Source: Haberlea rhodopensis (lineage: Eukaryota > Streptophyta > Magnoliopsida > Lamiales > Gesneriaceae). Taken from it: 64,000 nt of DNA. The translations under genes were made by a program, and so were the position numbers. This document shows, piece after piece, positions 12,205-25,200 of the stretch (its first letter is position 1; the number at the start of each line of letters is the position of its first letter). Under the pieces are notes generated by a model. That model had not been told where the DNA came from. It did no database searches and saw only the letters and a program-made list of their open reading frames with translations. The stretch covers positions 1-64,000 of the forward strand of contig CAJQUN010000395.1 in assembly GCA_907163345.1 (NCBI GenBank), read 5' to 3'.

Positions 12205-12229
12205 CGAACCACTGCTCTGATACCACTAA
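12205..12229 (-). promoter_or_regulatory. tRNA-Met primer binding site of gypsy-1
   Basis: The minus-strand sequence TGGTATCAGAGCAGTGG lies three bases inside the right LTR. TGGTATCAGAG is the standard plant initiator-tRNA-Met primer site. It fixes the element's minus orientation. Confidence 0.92.
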
Positions 12230-14137
12230 TGTGGGGTCCTCGTTACTTAATCCATTATGTATTCAATCGTAAGTACATATGTGAGTCAGAATTAAGTAAT
12301 TCATACACTGTTTAAGAGTTTCTTACTAATAGGTTGTTACAGATGTACAAAACCACAAGTACAAAAACCCTATTCACATATGCATCACATGTGTTATTTA
12401 AATAACAACCTAAGCCATCACAACTCCTATGCAGTGGTTCACCTCGCAGCGGAATAAGACTCACGATTCCCACGTTTATGAAATCCTACAGAAACATTCA
12501 CACAACGTGAGTATAGATAAACCACGATCTTAGTGCAATATCAAAACACAATATCAATGATAAAGCACAATAAACATCATATCCAATGTGAATGCTTTGT
12601 ATCATGCATCAACCAATGCACCATGTTGACATGTCTCAACTATCACCCTATTATCACGAGACCAATATGATATGTCTATCTCAGCTCAATATGTCAGTGG
12701 AACCACATCACATCTTCATATTAGCAGCACATATCATAGTACCGTACTCATATGTGATAATAGCCAGAGTATATACCCAAACCAGGCGTATACCTCTAAT
12801 GCTAACGTATGTAGCATACCCGAGCATATACCCAAACCAGGTGTATACCTCTAATGCTAAAGCATATACCTCATCCATTTCAAACACATGATATCCATGA
12901 ATGTACATGCATATGATACTACTAATCATATGATACCAACACACCACAATTCATATGATATCAATCTCATAACATCATCACATAATATCTATACTCCGTA
13001 CGTCAACACGTACCTGTAAAGCGACACAAACGAGATAAATCAGTCGTCACTGGCTAATTGCCTCGTTGCCCCGTCCCCTGTGATGATGCTACAATAATAT
13101 CACCAATAAACCATGTTATAAGAGGCTTCATAAACAATTGTGACAAAAATATAACATTTTCAAAAATTCCAAGGCACAGATCGATCGCTACAATTGCCGA
13201 TCGATCGCCAAAACTTTCTGTCTCCTCGCGATCGATCGCAACTACTTGGCGATCGATCGCCAAAATGCCCTGTTCATAGCGATCGATCGCTACAAACTCA
13301 CCGATCGATCGCCACATATTTTCACCGCCTTAAATTTTATCTGTCCTTGGCGATCGATCGCAACACAAGCACCGATCGATCGCCGATGTCCAGAAAACTT
13401 AGAGCATGGCGATTTTCAAGCATATCTTCATGGTACTTCTTCTCCTACTCACAAATTTACATGTAACCATGTTTCTTGCAATCCCTAGTATCATATAAAC
13501 ATGTTTCTACCATCTTAGAATCCAATTCTTGGCATATAAACATGTTATGATTCTAAGCATGAACATTTGATATTCAAATTCACATACTTCAACACCAACT
13601 ACACAATTCAAGTTTAAAACCATAAATTCCTTACCAAGAAGTTAGGAAATCACTTCACTCAACTTCCTAGCTTAATTCTCTAGTGAAATCCAAGCTCAAA
13701 CCAAGAAGAATATCCAAGGGTTGGAGAGAAGCTTTTTTAGAGAATTTTAGGTGAAAAGTGGTGTAGTATGTGATTACACCCACTAATCCACTTGATATAA
13801 TCATGTTGGAGATAATGACATGCTAATTGCAATGACATGCTAATTGACATGTACATGAAGGTGAAATCCAAATTCAAATGCAAATGCAACTTTCCTCTTA
13901 ATTGAAATTGTGCATGACATCCAAATCAAATGCATACTCATAGTTATTGATATGTCACTACACTTGATTTAATTCAAGTCATACATTGCCATATGTTTCA
14001 TTCATTGTCATATATCATTTTATACATGTATTAATTCATCATCGGTTCAACCCGAACCCAATTCATATCATATCGAAATTAGTCATAATAACGATATAAT
14101 CATATCACACGTGTATAAAGTAAATCGAGGCATTACA
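12230..14137 (-). mobile_element. 5' LTR of gypsy-1
   Basis: 1908-base partner of the LTR at 2946-4846, bounded by TG...CA and followed by the TAACT duplication at 14138-14142. It carries the same landmarks: a donor-like GTAAGG near 13634, a palindrome array at 13178-13386, an acceptor-like TTGTAG near 13095 and the GTACGT/ACGTAC hairpin near 12999-13016. The two LTRs differ by few changes, so insertion is fairly recent relative to the decayed copia host. Confidence 0.93.
13178..13386. repeat. CGATCGATCG palindrome array in gypsy-1 5' LTR
   Basis: Seven exact cores in the same order and spacing as 3883-4093, plus a degenerate one at the left edge. A few point differences from the sister LTR affect flanking bases rather than the cores. 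Confidence 0.9.
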
Positions 14138-15208
14138 TAACTAATTGTCTCTTAGCTTACGGGTTTCATCAATCCAAAGCTGATTGCTCTTTATTTACTA
14201 TGACATCTAAACATTATTTTATTGCTTTGTTAGTTTATGTTGATGATATTATCTTAGCTGGCAACAACATTGACGAAATTGACCGAGTTAAGAAGCATCT
14301 AGATGAAAACTTCACCTTCAAAAATCTTGGTAATTTGAAATATATTCTAGGCCTTGAAATAGCTAGATCATCCAAAGGCATTAGTGTATGCCAACGGAAA
14401 TAGGCGTTGGATATTTTACATGATACAGGTTTTCTTGGTTGCAAACCTTCTTCCACACCCATGGAGTCCACACTCAAACTCACTGGCAATGATGGAGAAC
14501 CGCTTTCTGATCCTACATGTTATAGAAGATTAATCGGAAGGCTGCTTTATTTAACCATTACAAGACCTGACTTAGCCTACAGCATTCAATCTTTAAGTCA
14601 GTTCTTATCCAAGCCAACGCAAATACATCTTGCAGCAGCACATCGAATATTGCGGTTTCTTAAACCCACTCCAGGACAAGGTGTTTTCTTCTCAAAATCT
14701 TCTAATTTACATCTCAACGCCTTCAGTGACAGTGATTGGGCCGGATGCACAGACACCAGACATAGTGTTTCGGGTTATACTATTTTTATTGGTGATTCAC
14801 TAGTCTCTTGGAAATCCAAAAAGCAACCTACGGTGAGTCGTTCTTCGGCCGAAGCAGAATATAGAGCACTCGCTTCTACTGCTTGCGAGATTCAGTGGCT
14901 GTTTATTTATTACATGATCTGAATATCCCACATCCATCTGTTGTTCCATTATATACCGACAGCAAATCTGCCTATTGTATTACAAATAATCCAGTTTTTC
15001 ATGAACGGACAAAGCACATCCAAATTGATTGTCATCTTATCAGAGAAAATGTTCAACAAGGCCTTATCAAGGTCATTCACATCCCAGCAGCTGAACAAGT
15101 TGCAGATATTTTGACAAAGCCTTTAGGAGTTCAATTGTTCAATTTTTTTACTAACAAGATGCACATGAAAAATATTCATGTCCATCTTGAGGGGGTTGTT
15201 AATATATA
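14138..15208 (+). pseudogene. Decayed Ty1/copia RT and RNase H, 3' part
   Basis: Continuation of the copia pol after the gypsy insertion. It has the RT active site LLVYVDDIILAGN near 14230 (catalytic Asp pair intact), GCKPSSTPME near 14440, RPDLAYSIQSLSQF, then RNase H with DWAGCTDTRHS, the SRSSAEAEYRA block, YTDSKSA and HIQIDCHLIRE. A TAG at 14401 (family position usually Tyr) and a one-base frameshift near 14900 disrupt it. The C-terminus ends in VADILTKPLG, as in complete copia elements. Confidence 0.92.
15185..15196 (+). promoter_or_regulatory. Polypurine tract of the copia element
   Basis: CTTGAGGGGG followed by TTG directly precedes the LTR-like TGTTAATATATAG, the usual arrangement in plant copia elements. 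Confidence 0.75.
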
Positions 15209-15590
15209 GTTATTTCTTATTAAATAAGTAAATTAGGTAATTAGCTGAATATTTTTAGTTTTAATATTTTTAGTTATTAATTGTTATTAGATAGCAGTTT
15301 AAATAGAGTTGTAAACACCCAACTATATTCATTCATTGAATTCATTGATATTTTCTCATCTTTCATTCTCTCTCTCACTAAGCTCTTTCCCTCACATCTG
15401 AAATATTTGATTGTTCAATTCAAGATCATCACAGTTCTTTCAAACTTTGATTGCTTTAAATTCCTTGGTGGAAAATTTTACTATACTATTACTAAGTTTA
15501 ACTGACTTTTTGGGTGATTTAATTTCTTACCCGTATAACTTCTTTGAATTATTATAATCTAATATAGTAACTAAACTATTACACCCAATA
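15197..15590 (+). mobile_element. 3' LTR of the copia element
   Basis: About 394 AT-rich bases beginning TGTTAATATATAG after the polypurine tract. The end is placed at ACACCCAATA, where a typical copia LTR would end in CA; the partner LTR is outside the window, so the right border is an estimate and no duplication can be checked. Confidence 0.65.
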
Positions 15591-16023
15591 GAATTTTTGT
15601 CAACTATTTTTCCATCAACTTTGCCTTTTCTTTTTTTTTGAAAAAAAATGAGTTCTTGCAATGGCTTGCATTCTCGAAAAAGCTAAAACGATTGAATCAT
15701 TGAGGAAATTGGTAATCTTGATGAACTTTTAAATGATCGCTTAGCACTTAATTGTTCTACGATTTGGAAAGAAAACTATTTCTCTGTGCCTGTCGTGCCA
15801 ATTCGGGTGCATGTTGTTGCCAATTTCACCTTTGAAATTTGGGAACTTCAAAAAAATGTTTAAACATCAGCTCGAACACAAAAAAAAACCTTGTATCTTA
15901 ATTAATCCCGATAAAGATATAAAACAAAAATTAAAATAAAATCACCATTTACTAGGTGAGACAAGATCATACACAAGGAATTGAAGCAGTAAGCATCCAA
16001 TAAGTCCCCGTTATAGAGAATAA
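15591..16023. other. Short intergenic stretch downstream of RUG3
   Basis: AT-rich sequence between the copia LTR and the RUG3 stop codon. No convincing coding region or RNA was seen. The first bases after the stop would form the RUG3 3' UTR. Confidence 0.5.
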
Positions 16024-16226
16024 TTACCTCTTAGGAGTCTCTGTTCTTGAAACTAGGCACATGGCATGAGAAGCGCCAGCGGCCACGGACAAAACTTTGT
16101 ACTCCCCTAGTCCATCATCTTCCCAAAGAAACTTTACTTCAACTGGAGATGGTTGTACCTCAGGAAGCCCAGGAACCCCTAGTTGATTATCCGTTGCATT
16201 GCCCCACATGTACAACTTTCCTTTGT
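16024..16226 (-). CDS. RUG3: RUG3-like exon 6 with stop
   Basis: Acceptor ATCCTCAG. Reads KGKLYMWGNATDNQLGVPG, then VLSVAAGASHAMCLVSR, TETPKR and a TAA at 16026-16024. This closes the last blade at the usual C-terminal position. Confidence 0.92.
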
Positions 16227-19200
16227 CTGAGGATTCGATAAACATCAATTTGGTTATGAAAAAATCTATTTTTTCCTTTTCCGATAGGAAACATATTCAC
16301 CGATAAGAATAAAGTTACCGGTTAGAACATAGGACACCTCCAAATACATAATTAATGTTAATCAACTTGAGCTTACTCACATGGCAAGAAATATGGGGCA
16401 AATCTTTTGATTCACATCCTTAAGGGATGATATCCAACTTAAAACACAGGACATGACCAGAGATTTATAGGCACACTGAGAACAAGACACTATCAGCACC
16501 ATGGACATATCCCTGTTCAATTAGCAACCGCCAAGGCATTTATGTGAGAATGTAGAATTTATCAATACCTCAGTTTTTTTTCCCCAGTTCTACAGTTCTA
16601 TCTGAGCTATATTAGTGGTAGATTTTTTTGGAGGTACTTACATGAGCTACATTGATTTCTTTGCCGTATAATTGCCACAGGAAGAGAAAATGATGAAGAT
16701 TTGCAGCTAGTTATCATATGCCTTGAAAATTGCATAGTTTAAGATGTAGAATACATTTTCTCTTTAACATTTGACAACCACTTCAAGCATATGTACTTGG
16801 AAAAAATAATGTGCCAGATGGATGATTTTAAACATCAATTCCAAATAAGAATCTAGTTTTATAGAATGGACTGCTTACCACTTATAGCAGCTGATGATGA
16901 ACCCCCACAAGCAATATAAATGACCCTTTCATTAGCTAAGGCCTCAACAGGCTCAGGAACCTTTTGTACGTGAAGAGAAGAATGGCCCAACTGACCATGC
17001 CCACCATGACCCCATGAAAGCACTTGTCCTTTTTCTGATATGTGATAACCGATGTAGTAAAATTAGATCCATGAAGCTTTTCTCCCACATCAATACATGC
17101 TAACTGAAACGTACTTGGTTATAAAGTTACTATACCTGTCAAAGCAAGAGAATGGTATCCGCCACTGGCAATCTGAACTACAAGTTCATCTTTGAGAGCA
17201 GGAACAGGTTGAGGTTTCCAACCACCGATTTTATCACCTCTACCCAGCTCATAGTTGGAGTTTGCTGCGGAAACAAAGTATCTGTTAGTGAGCAAACTGT
17301 AAAGCTGAAGCATTACAAATAATATGAAAATGGCGAATTCCTTGTGTAGCAGCCTCACTGGCTTCACAACCCCCATTGGCAATCAAGATAAACAAACTAT
17401 ACAAGGAAAACTTTGCAATAATTTATCCATGCTGTCATCATTTTACGACTGAGAAATTGAAATTTTAACAAGAACTCAAGCAACTCGTTCTGGCAGCCAA
17501 TATGACATGTAAGTATGATTGGTTTTCTCCCAGGTCAGTCTTGATTTACAACAGAATGAAAAAAAAAGTGTGTTAGAGAGAGAAATTTCCGTAACCCCGT
17601 GCATAACCCTTTTCCCGCCCAAACTCATTGGAACCCCCCTGTGAGTAATCCTAGGATTCCCCTAACCTTTCGTCCCCAACCCAACCACTTTACCGTGAGG
17701 AACAATCTCAACCCAGTTAAACCTAGCCACCCAGCCGAGAGAAACCCTAGGTTTGCTGAGAATGGCAGAGAAAGGACCATGCGGCAACCATCGGAGTGGA
17801 ACAAACTTTGATCTCGATCGGTGAGTTACTAGTTTACCAACTTTCCGGATGGTATCTTAGCGGCGGATTTATGGAAGTTATTAGGAAGATTGGCACGGTG
17901 TGGGAAGTTTACATTCCTGCCAAGAGGAACAAGGTAACAGGTTTGGATTTGCGCGATTTTTGGATGTGACGAATATAGAAGGATTGGCCAAAGAACTTGA
18001 TAAGACTTGGATTGGGTCTTACAAGATTCATGTGAATTTACCTAGGTTTGGTTGGAAGCAAGGTAATGGGTCTGTAAAACAAAAACCAAATTTTGAGGAC
18101 GAAAAGCAAATGGACAAGAGGCATATTAACGTTTCGTATGCTGAGGTTGTCATAAAGGAAGAAAGAACCTTGGAGGGGGAGAGGCAAATTTACACTACAA
18201 TGCTGATGAGAATGAAGATGAGTGGGTTAAAGGGAGCTTTGTAGCTAGTTTGATAGATGGAATGGATTGTAATAAGGTACAGATGGAAATGATAAATGGA
18301 GGCTATAACAATGTATCTGTCACGGATTTAGGAGGTCATAAGGTTCTCCTAAATAGCTCCAATAAGAGTGAACTAGCAGTATTGATAGCTCAAGAATCCG
18401 AATGGTTACAATCGTGATTTTCTGATATTCGGTTATGTGAGGTGGAGGATGTTTGGGTGGTGAGGAAAACTTGGATTCGGTTATACGGAGTCCCTCTTGA
18501 TATTTGGAGCTCCAGATTTTTTCAATGGGTGGACAACCTAAAAGGAAAGTTTATTACATTGGATGAACATACTGAAAACAGAACTAAATTGGATGTTGCC
18601 AGGGTATTGATTCAAACTTCCTTCTTAAAGAATATTGGCAAAGGGCTAAAGATCAGAGTGAACGATTGTACAGTGGAAATCAGATGTGTGGAAGAATCAG
18701 AGGGGTTCTCTGCCTTTGTGGAAGAATCAGTATTACGAAAGGTTCAAAGTAATGGGGCTTTCTTAAACAATGATGCAGAATCAGGGTATTCGCATTCAGA
18801 ATCGGATATTGAGGAATTTGTGCAGGAATCGAAGGAGGAAGAGGATTCGGAGTATTCGGCAAGTATAATGGATCAATTACAAGAATATCTCAAAGATTAT
18901 GATCTTGATAGGATTAGATATCTGAATATATTTTGTTGTTTCTTTGATTGCTGTAAATAAGGGATTATTAAGTTAGGATCTTTTTTTTAGTTTCGATTCG
19001 AGGATCTTTTAGATTTGGTATTGTAGTTGTATAAATACCTTGTTTTTCATTGAGAAACAAATTAATTCACTTTCTGTAATATACTTTCTCACATGGTATC
19101 AGAGCCTTAAGGTTCCAAAACCCTTATGCTCGCAGCCCTTATTCAATCGACGCTGAACGATTTTTGTTCCATTTGCAATCATCTCCTTCAACGTTTACCC

Positions 19201-22200
19201 ACGACTAAATGGCATCTTCCGACGACAAGTCCAATATGTTAACACAGAATCTGACTTTGCCAATTCTCAAAAATCAATTGACGATCTGCAGAATATCTGA
19301 ATTAATTATCGGCTCATTGGGAAGAACTTCCTCAAATGGTCTCAATTTGTTCAAACTTACTTGAAAGGCAAAGGGAGACTCAGTCACTTGAAAGGAACAG
19401 GACCAAAACCAGGCGACAAAGGATTTGATGCACGGGACGAAGCAGATTCCATGGTGATGTCTTGGTTATGGGATTCTATGGAACCCAAAATCAGTGACAC
19501 AGATGACCGATGCAATTGAACCACTTCCCTATACAATCTGGATCTGCACGCAATAATTCAGCTATTTTCCCTCTGTTATCATCGTAAATAAGCTTCGATG
19601 TTCCCATCAATGGAATCAACTTAGTGTTGGGAAATCCATTAAATGAGAAATCTAATCGTGCCTCATGCACATTCTGGGAAGAATGTAAATCCCCAACCAA
19701 GCAACCTTCGAACCATTGAAATTCATCTTGTTTTGATTGAAACACTAGACAAGGCTGCACTTCACTTTGGTCTAAGGGTTCCTCGTCATCTGTATTTAAC
19801 TCCACTAACAATGTCAGCATAAGATTTACTTTGAGATATTTTCCAGTCCATCACATTGTAAACCTTGGTGATTGCTTGGTGTCTTCTCTGCCAAATCTCG
19901 CAAGGTTAGCTCGCAATTGAAAGGCACCCAACCTGATGTTATTGAGACTTTCTTCCATCTTCCTCGCATTGATATTATCTCGCAAGGTTAGCTCGCAATT
20001 GAAAGGCACCCAACCTGATGTTATTGAGACTTTCTTCCATCTTCCTCGCATTGATATTATCTCTGAATCTAACAAATCCCCTTGCTTATCACGTTTCTGG
20101 GCCACATAAATGTCTCGAACTTCGCCCAATTTTCCGAACGTACGCCACATTTCCGCATAATACCAATCATTGGGAAAACCAGTAAAGAAGAACGGAATAG
20201 TGTTTGCCAAAAAATCTCCTCATGAACTCTGGTGGTCCTCGGGATTTTGAAAATTGTCCTCGAGAGTTTCCACTGGAAAGTGTCGTGTTGTGCTTGAAGT
20301 CTTCCTTCCGCAAACTGAGGCTAGGATAGGCGCGCTCTCTCACAGGGTGGTTGTGTATGGGTTTGAGGTTAAGGTTATGGGTATTATGGTTAAGGCGGGC
20401 GATGGGGTCGGGTTCCGGTGAGAGGTGCGGGATATTCCTTTAACTGTTGACGACTTCGGACCGATTTGTTTGATTGGGTTCTGTACAAGGTTCTGTCCAA
20501 ATTATTGGCCAATCGTCTAAGCAAGGTTATGGATAATATTATTTCAGAGAATCAGTCAGAGAATCAGTCTGCTTTTGTGGGTAATCGGCAAATATTGGAC
20601 ACTGTGGTCATTCCAAATGAGGCCATAGATGAAATCAAATTAAGAAGGAAGTCGTTTGTGTTATTCAAATTGGATTTCGAGAAAGCTTATGACTCGGTTA
20701 TATGGGAATTCATAGTTAATATGCCGAGTATTATGAATTTCAGTGCTAAATGGCGTGGTTGGATTAAAGAATGAATTGGAACTGCTACAGTTTCGATTCT
20801 TATTAATGGCTCATCAACAGAGGAATTCAAGTTAGGTAGCTCAGACAGGGTGATCATTTATCCCCTTTCTTGTTTTTAGTGGAGGCTGAAGGTCTTATGG
20901 CAAAAGCTATAGAGGTGGGGTTGTTTACACCGATCACTGTGGGAAGGAATAATATACCTATTTCTATACTACAATTTGCAGATGACACGATTATGATGGG
21001 AGAAGATTCTGAGCAGAATATATGGGCCATCAAATGTTTAATAAGAAATTTTGAATTGGTATCTGGCCTAAAGGTTAACTTTCATAAGAGTCAATTGATG
21101 GGTTTAAATGTGTCGCCTGAGTGGCTTGTTAGTATGGCTTCGTTGTTGAACTGTAAAATGAGTTCACTTCCGTTTAGATATTTGGTGGGTTGCCTGTTGG
21201 TGCTAATCCGAGAAAAGTGTCTACTTGGCAGCCATTGATTGACAGAGTGAAATGGAGATTGGCTAGGTGAGAAAGCAAACATCTATCGCTTGGTGGCCGT
21301 GTTGTTCTTATCAAAGCTGTTCTCAGCTCCTTCCCTATCTACTACCTTTCATTCTTCAAATTGCCTTTGAGTGTTATTAAATCAATTACTAAACCTCAAA
21401 ATTAATTTCTATGAGGTGGGGGGGTAGATGTTAGGAAGTGGCGTGGGTTAAGTGGGAAGTGGTATGTAAGAGTAAAGAGGAAGGGGGGCCTGGAGTTAGA
21501 GAGTTGGGTGTCTTTCAATATCGCATTGTTGAGCAAGTGGAAGTGGAGAGCTCTAGTGGAGAGGAACTTGATATGGGTTAAGGTACTGGAGTCTAAATAT
21601 GGGGTGGAGAGGGTGGGGGGAGGAGTAGAGTATCGGGCTGGTGGAATCAGGTTTTGAAGGCTTGTGTTTTGGAAGGGGATAATTGGTTCGAGAGGTATTG
21701 GTGAGGGAGGTGGGAGGTGGGAGGTGGGAGATGGAAAGCTTACTTCCTTTTGGCATGATGTTTGGGGTGGGAAATGAACCGTTAGCTACTAAATTTCCAA
21801 GATTATATAGCATAGCAAATGATAAAGAATATCACAATTAAGGGGTTGGGGGTTGGAGTGTGGGCGTGGGATTGGAATTGGAGAAGACCATTATTTGAAT
21901 GGGAGGCTACTTAATTTTATGCACTAACCTCTTTGTTGAACATGAGTACCAAGTAACGTCAATTGTTTTGTGTGGAAACTAGTTCTTAATAGAATTCCTA
22001 CTAAAATGAATTTACTCAGAAGGAATATTGTGGATGATGTTAATGGTGTTGAGTGTGTATTATGTCATAATGAGGATGAGGATGCTAGTCAATGGTTTCT
22101 GGTTTGTTCTTTTGCAAATGGTGTTCGGAAGAGTTGCTATGTGCATGGTTCGAAGCATAGTTATTAAAAGCTCACATAGCGCGCGCTAAAGCTCAAGGCG

Positions 22201-25200
22201 AAGCGAGGCGCGGGTCTTGCGCCTCGCAGCGCCATGCGCCTCGTGTTTTGGCAAAGCACGCGCTACGTGCGCTATCTGCGCTTTTCAATTAGCCAAGGCG
22301 CGCGCTATAGCGCGCCTTTGCTAAGGTTTGAAAATTGGGGCTGGCGGGTTATCAAAATACATTGCTAAGGTTGAACTTTAAATTTAAATTTGAGTTTATT
22401 AAAAATAAGCCCATGTTAGAGAATATTAGAGTTAATTTAGAGAGTTTTAGGGTTACTGTTACATAAAGTCTTGTTGCATAAACCTTCCAGCCTCCAGTCG
22501 ACGCCGACCGATAAGCAGGTTGATGTATTCAAGTGCTTTTATTTTTTCTTCAAACTTTCATTGCATTATTTTCTTTCCTTTTTTTCATCTCAAATTATTA
22601 TTTACTTTTGGATTGATTATTCTTTCTTGTTTTATATTTTCTTTTCCTTCAATTTTTACATGACAAAGTTCATCAGTTATCACAATCGTCAATGGGTTCA
22701 TCCAATCAAAGTTTGACAAATACTTGAGAATATAACAAAATATAAATTGCTAAACTATTAATATTGCTAAAGCATACTGTTAATTGTTGCTGATGAGCTT
22801 TTGATTAAATTTTATGGATACTTTTGATGTATTAAAAATATATAAGCTATTGCGCTTTACTTTAGTAAAGCGTGCGCTTCGCGTCGCGCTATCCGCTATA
22901 GCCTCATGACCCCTTTGCGCTTTAGTGCGCTATGCGCCTTTAATAACTATGGTTCGAAGTATCGGTATCGGAACGGCGTTCCGGAACCGGAACGAGGCTC
23001 ACCGTAACGAAGTTGAACCTTGTCACGGGGGTTGCACTGCGTTCCAGAACCAGAAATCGCCAATAAAACGCTATCGCAGAATTGGAACGCCGATATGTTT
23101 CTGTAAAAAAAATTTGTGTGCATAACTATGTGTTGAAGAAGATGGAAAGGAGAGAGAATGGCTGATTTTAAAAAAATTAATATAAATCAATAAAAAATAA
23201 TAAAAATAATAAAAAAACGTTATCAAAAGTATTTTAAGAATCGTGCACACTGACCCTGTGCACGTTTCTTATTTTTTATTTCATTTTTGTATTCACATAT
23301 TTTAAAAAAAAAAGTATTGGTTGAATAAAACTTTTTAAAAAATTGCAGTAAAAAACGTCAGCAATAATTTTATATTATTATTTTTAAATAAATTTTAAAA
23401 ATAATTAAATGGTTGGTGAAATAATTTAATTTTTGTAAATGAAATGATTAAAAATATTCTGAGATATTGATGATAAATTTATGTTATTATAAAGTATACA
23501 TATTTTAATAGTGTAGATAAGATATAGTAATTTTACAAGTTGTTGAAAATTTATCTAATAGAAATTAAATGAAAATATTTCATTTAGTTTGTTAATTTTT
23601 TTTTATTAATATTATGATTTGAAGGTAAAATAATTTTGACATGATTGTGAAAATTTTAATATCTATTGAGGCTAAATTTATGTTTTAATAAAGTGTATAT
23701 AATATTTCCAAAAAAAATTAATTTGTTATTTTCTTAAAAATAAAATTTTTTAATATTATTTATGAATTAAAGAAGATGAAAAGTATTTATTTTCAAAATA
23801 TTCTCTCTTTTTATAATTTTGTAAAGTTATTTTTAAAAAATCCGAGTCGTGACCGTCCGTGAAATGTCATCTGCACTGGAATTGACCTTCGTCCTGGGCA
23901 TCATTCCCGCGACGGCGAACCATGGCTATGAGTGGTTTGGAGTCTCAACGGTGGGGCATAACATTATTGAGAATCACTTGTTGCAACATCAAGTGTTGAA
24001 TCCTTTTCGGAGGGGTTGTAAATTGTGGAGGGGGTTATGGCATTGCAATGTGGAGCTTGTGGAAAGCAAGGAATGAAGCTTTATTTAAGGGACAGGATCA
24101 ATCTACTGATAAAGTGGTCGAGGAAATCAAAGTCCGATTTTGGTCCTAGTTGTCATCTTTTATTTTGGTGCGTAATTATACTTTGGGGGACTGGTTCGTG
24201 AACACGGCATTTGTTTTGAAGTGTATTTCTGATGGAAAACGAGAGAATGGAATGGTTTTGGCAAGTTAATGTGTTCAAATATCTGGATGGAAGATAGAAG
24301 TTTATTTTTCTATCTTAATCGATTGGAATTAGCTGGAAGGGGAGTCGAGGAAAATAGCTCAAGTTGAAGCCTGTTGACTCACAATTTTTTTGAAGTAGTG
24401 GATAGTACATTGTTGCGATGGGATTCTGTTATAGTTGTGATTGGTTGTTGGATAAGTTTAGTTGCATATTATTATTACTGTGGCATTTGTATTAGGTTGT
24501 TTTAAGTTGTCACTTTGAGTAGGTGCTCGTTTTTTATGTTGCTTTGTTTATCGGTTTAGCTGCTAATGTTCATTAGCTTTTGGAATTATGTTGTATTAGT
24601 TTTAGGGTGGCTTTTGATTAGAGTTAGGTTTCGTTCTCTTTGAAATTGCTTTTGTATTGGGATGGAGTACCCTAGTACTACAATTAATATAATTTTGTCT
24701 TAACAAAACAAAAAAAAAATTTACAACAGAATGAGAACAGTGACAGATTTTACAAAAATATATACCAAATCTGAATTATCTATGTTGACAACAGAGAAAA
24801 GAACATAGTTCCACTATAAAAATTGCAGGTTTCATATAATCTCCAAAATGATGAATTAAATTGCCCTTCATTTATGTGTTAAAGGTTCATACAAATATTG
24901 GCAATAAATATCTCTTGGAATTCAATCATGGCTCACTTCTGTAAACTAAGACTTTTTAATTCTCTAAATTTTGTGACCTAAAACTGAAGACAATGATCTT
25001 TATCAATCGGAATCAAGTTTTCATTCTGTATTTTCATATAATCAATAACCATTAAGTTTCTCTTAAAATGAAACCAAAACATCTGATAAAGTACATGCAT
25101 TACACCACCCAAGAGGATGGTTTTCTTATAATTTAATATATGGGTCAATTTTATTTCTTTATTTCAGTATATTAAATAATTTCTTGTAAAAAAATGTATT

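Larger units (their letters stand above)
17560..24718 (+). mobile_element. L1-type LINE with nested insertions, in RUG3 intron 3
   Basis: Non-LTR retrotransposon on the strand opposite RUG3. It has ORF1 remnants (17780-18900), an RT (20450-21360), a zf-RVT-type C-terminus split by a hAT element (21960-22143 and 23925-24140), a 3' untranslated part and an A-rich tail ending near 24718, inside a 16-base duplication. An endonuclease domain is not recognisable; the region where it should lie is replaced by a copia fragment and an inverted ORF1 piece. Stops and frameshifts show it is inactive. Confidence 0.9.

Noticed and set aside
13194..13466. ORFs running through the palindrome arrays (also 3901-4161, 11025-11234, 63411-63716)
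   Set aside because: They are rich in IDR, DRSP and RSIA tripeptides produced by translating CGATCGATCG in different frames; no domain, and located in LTRs.
15600..15880. Possible gene start ATGAGTTCTTGCAATGG downstream of RUG3
   Set aside because: Frames close quickly and no family is recognisable; left as intergenic.
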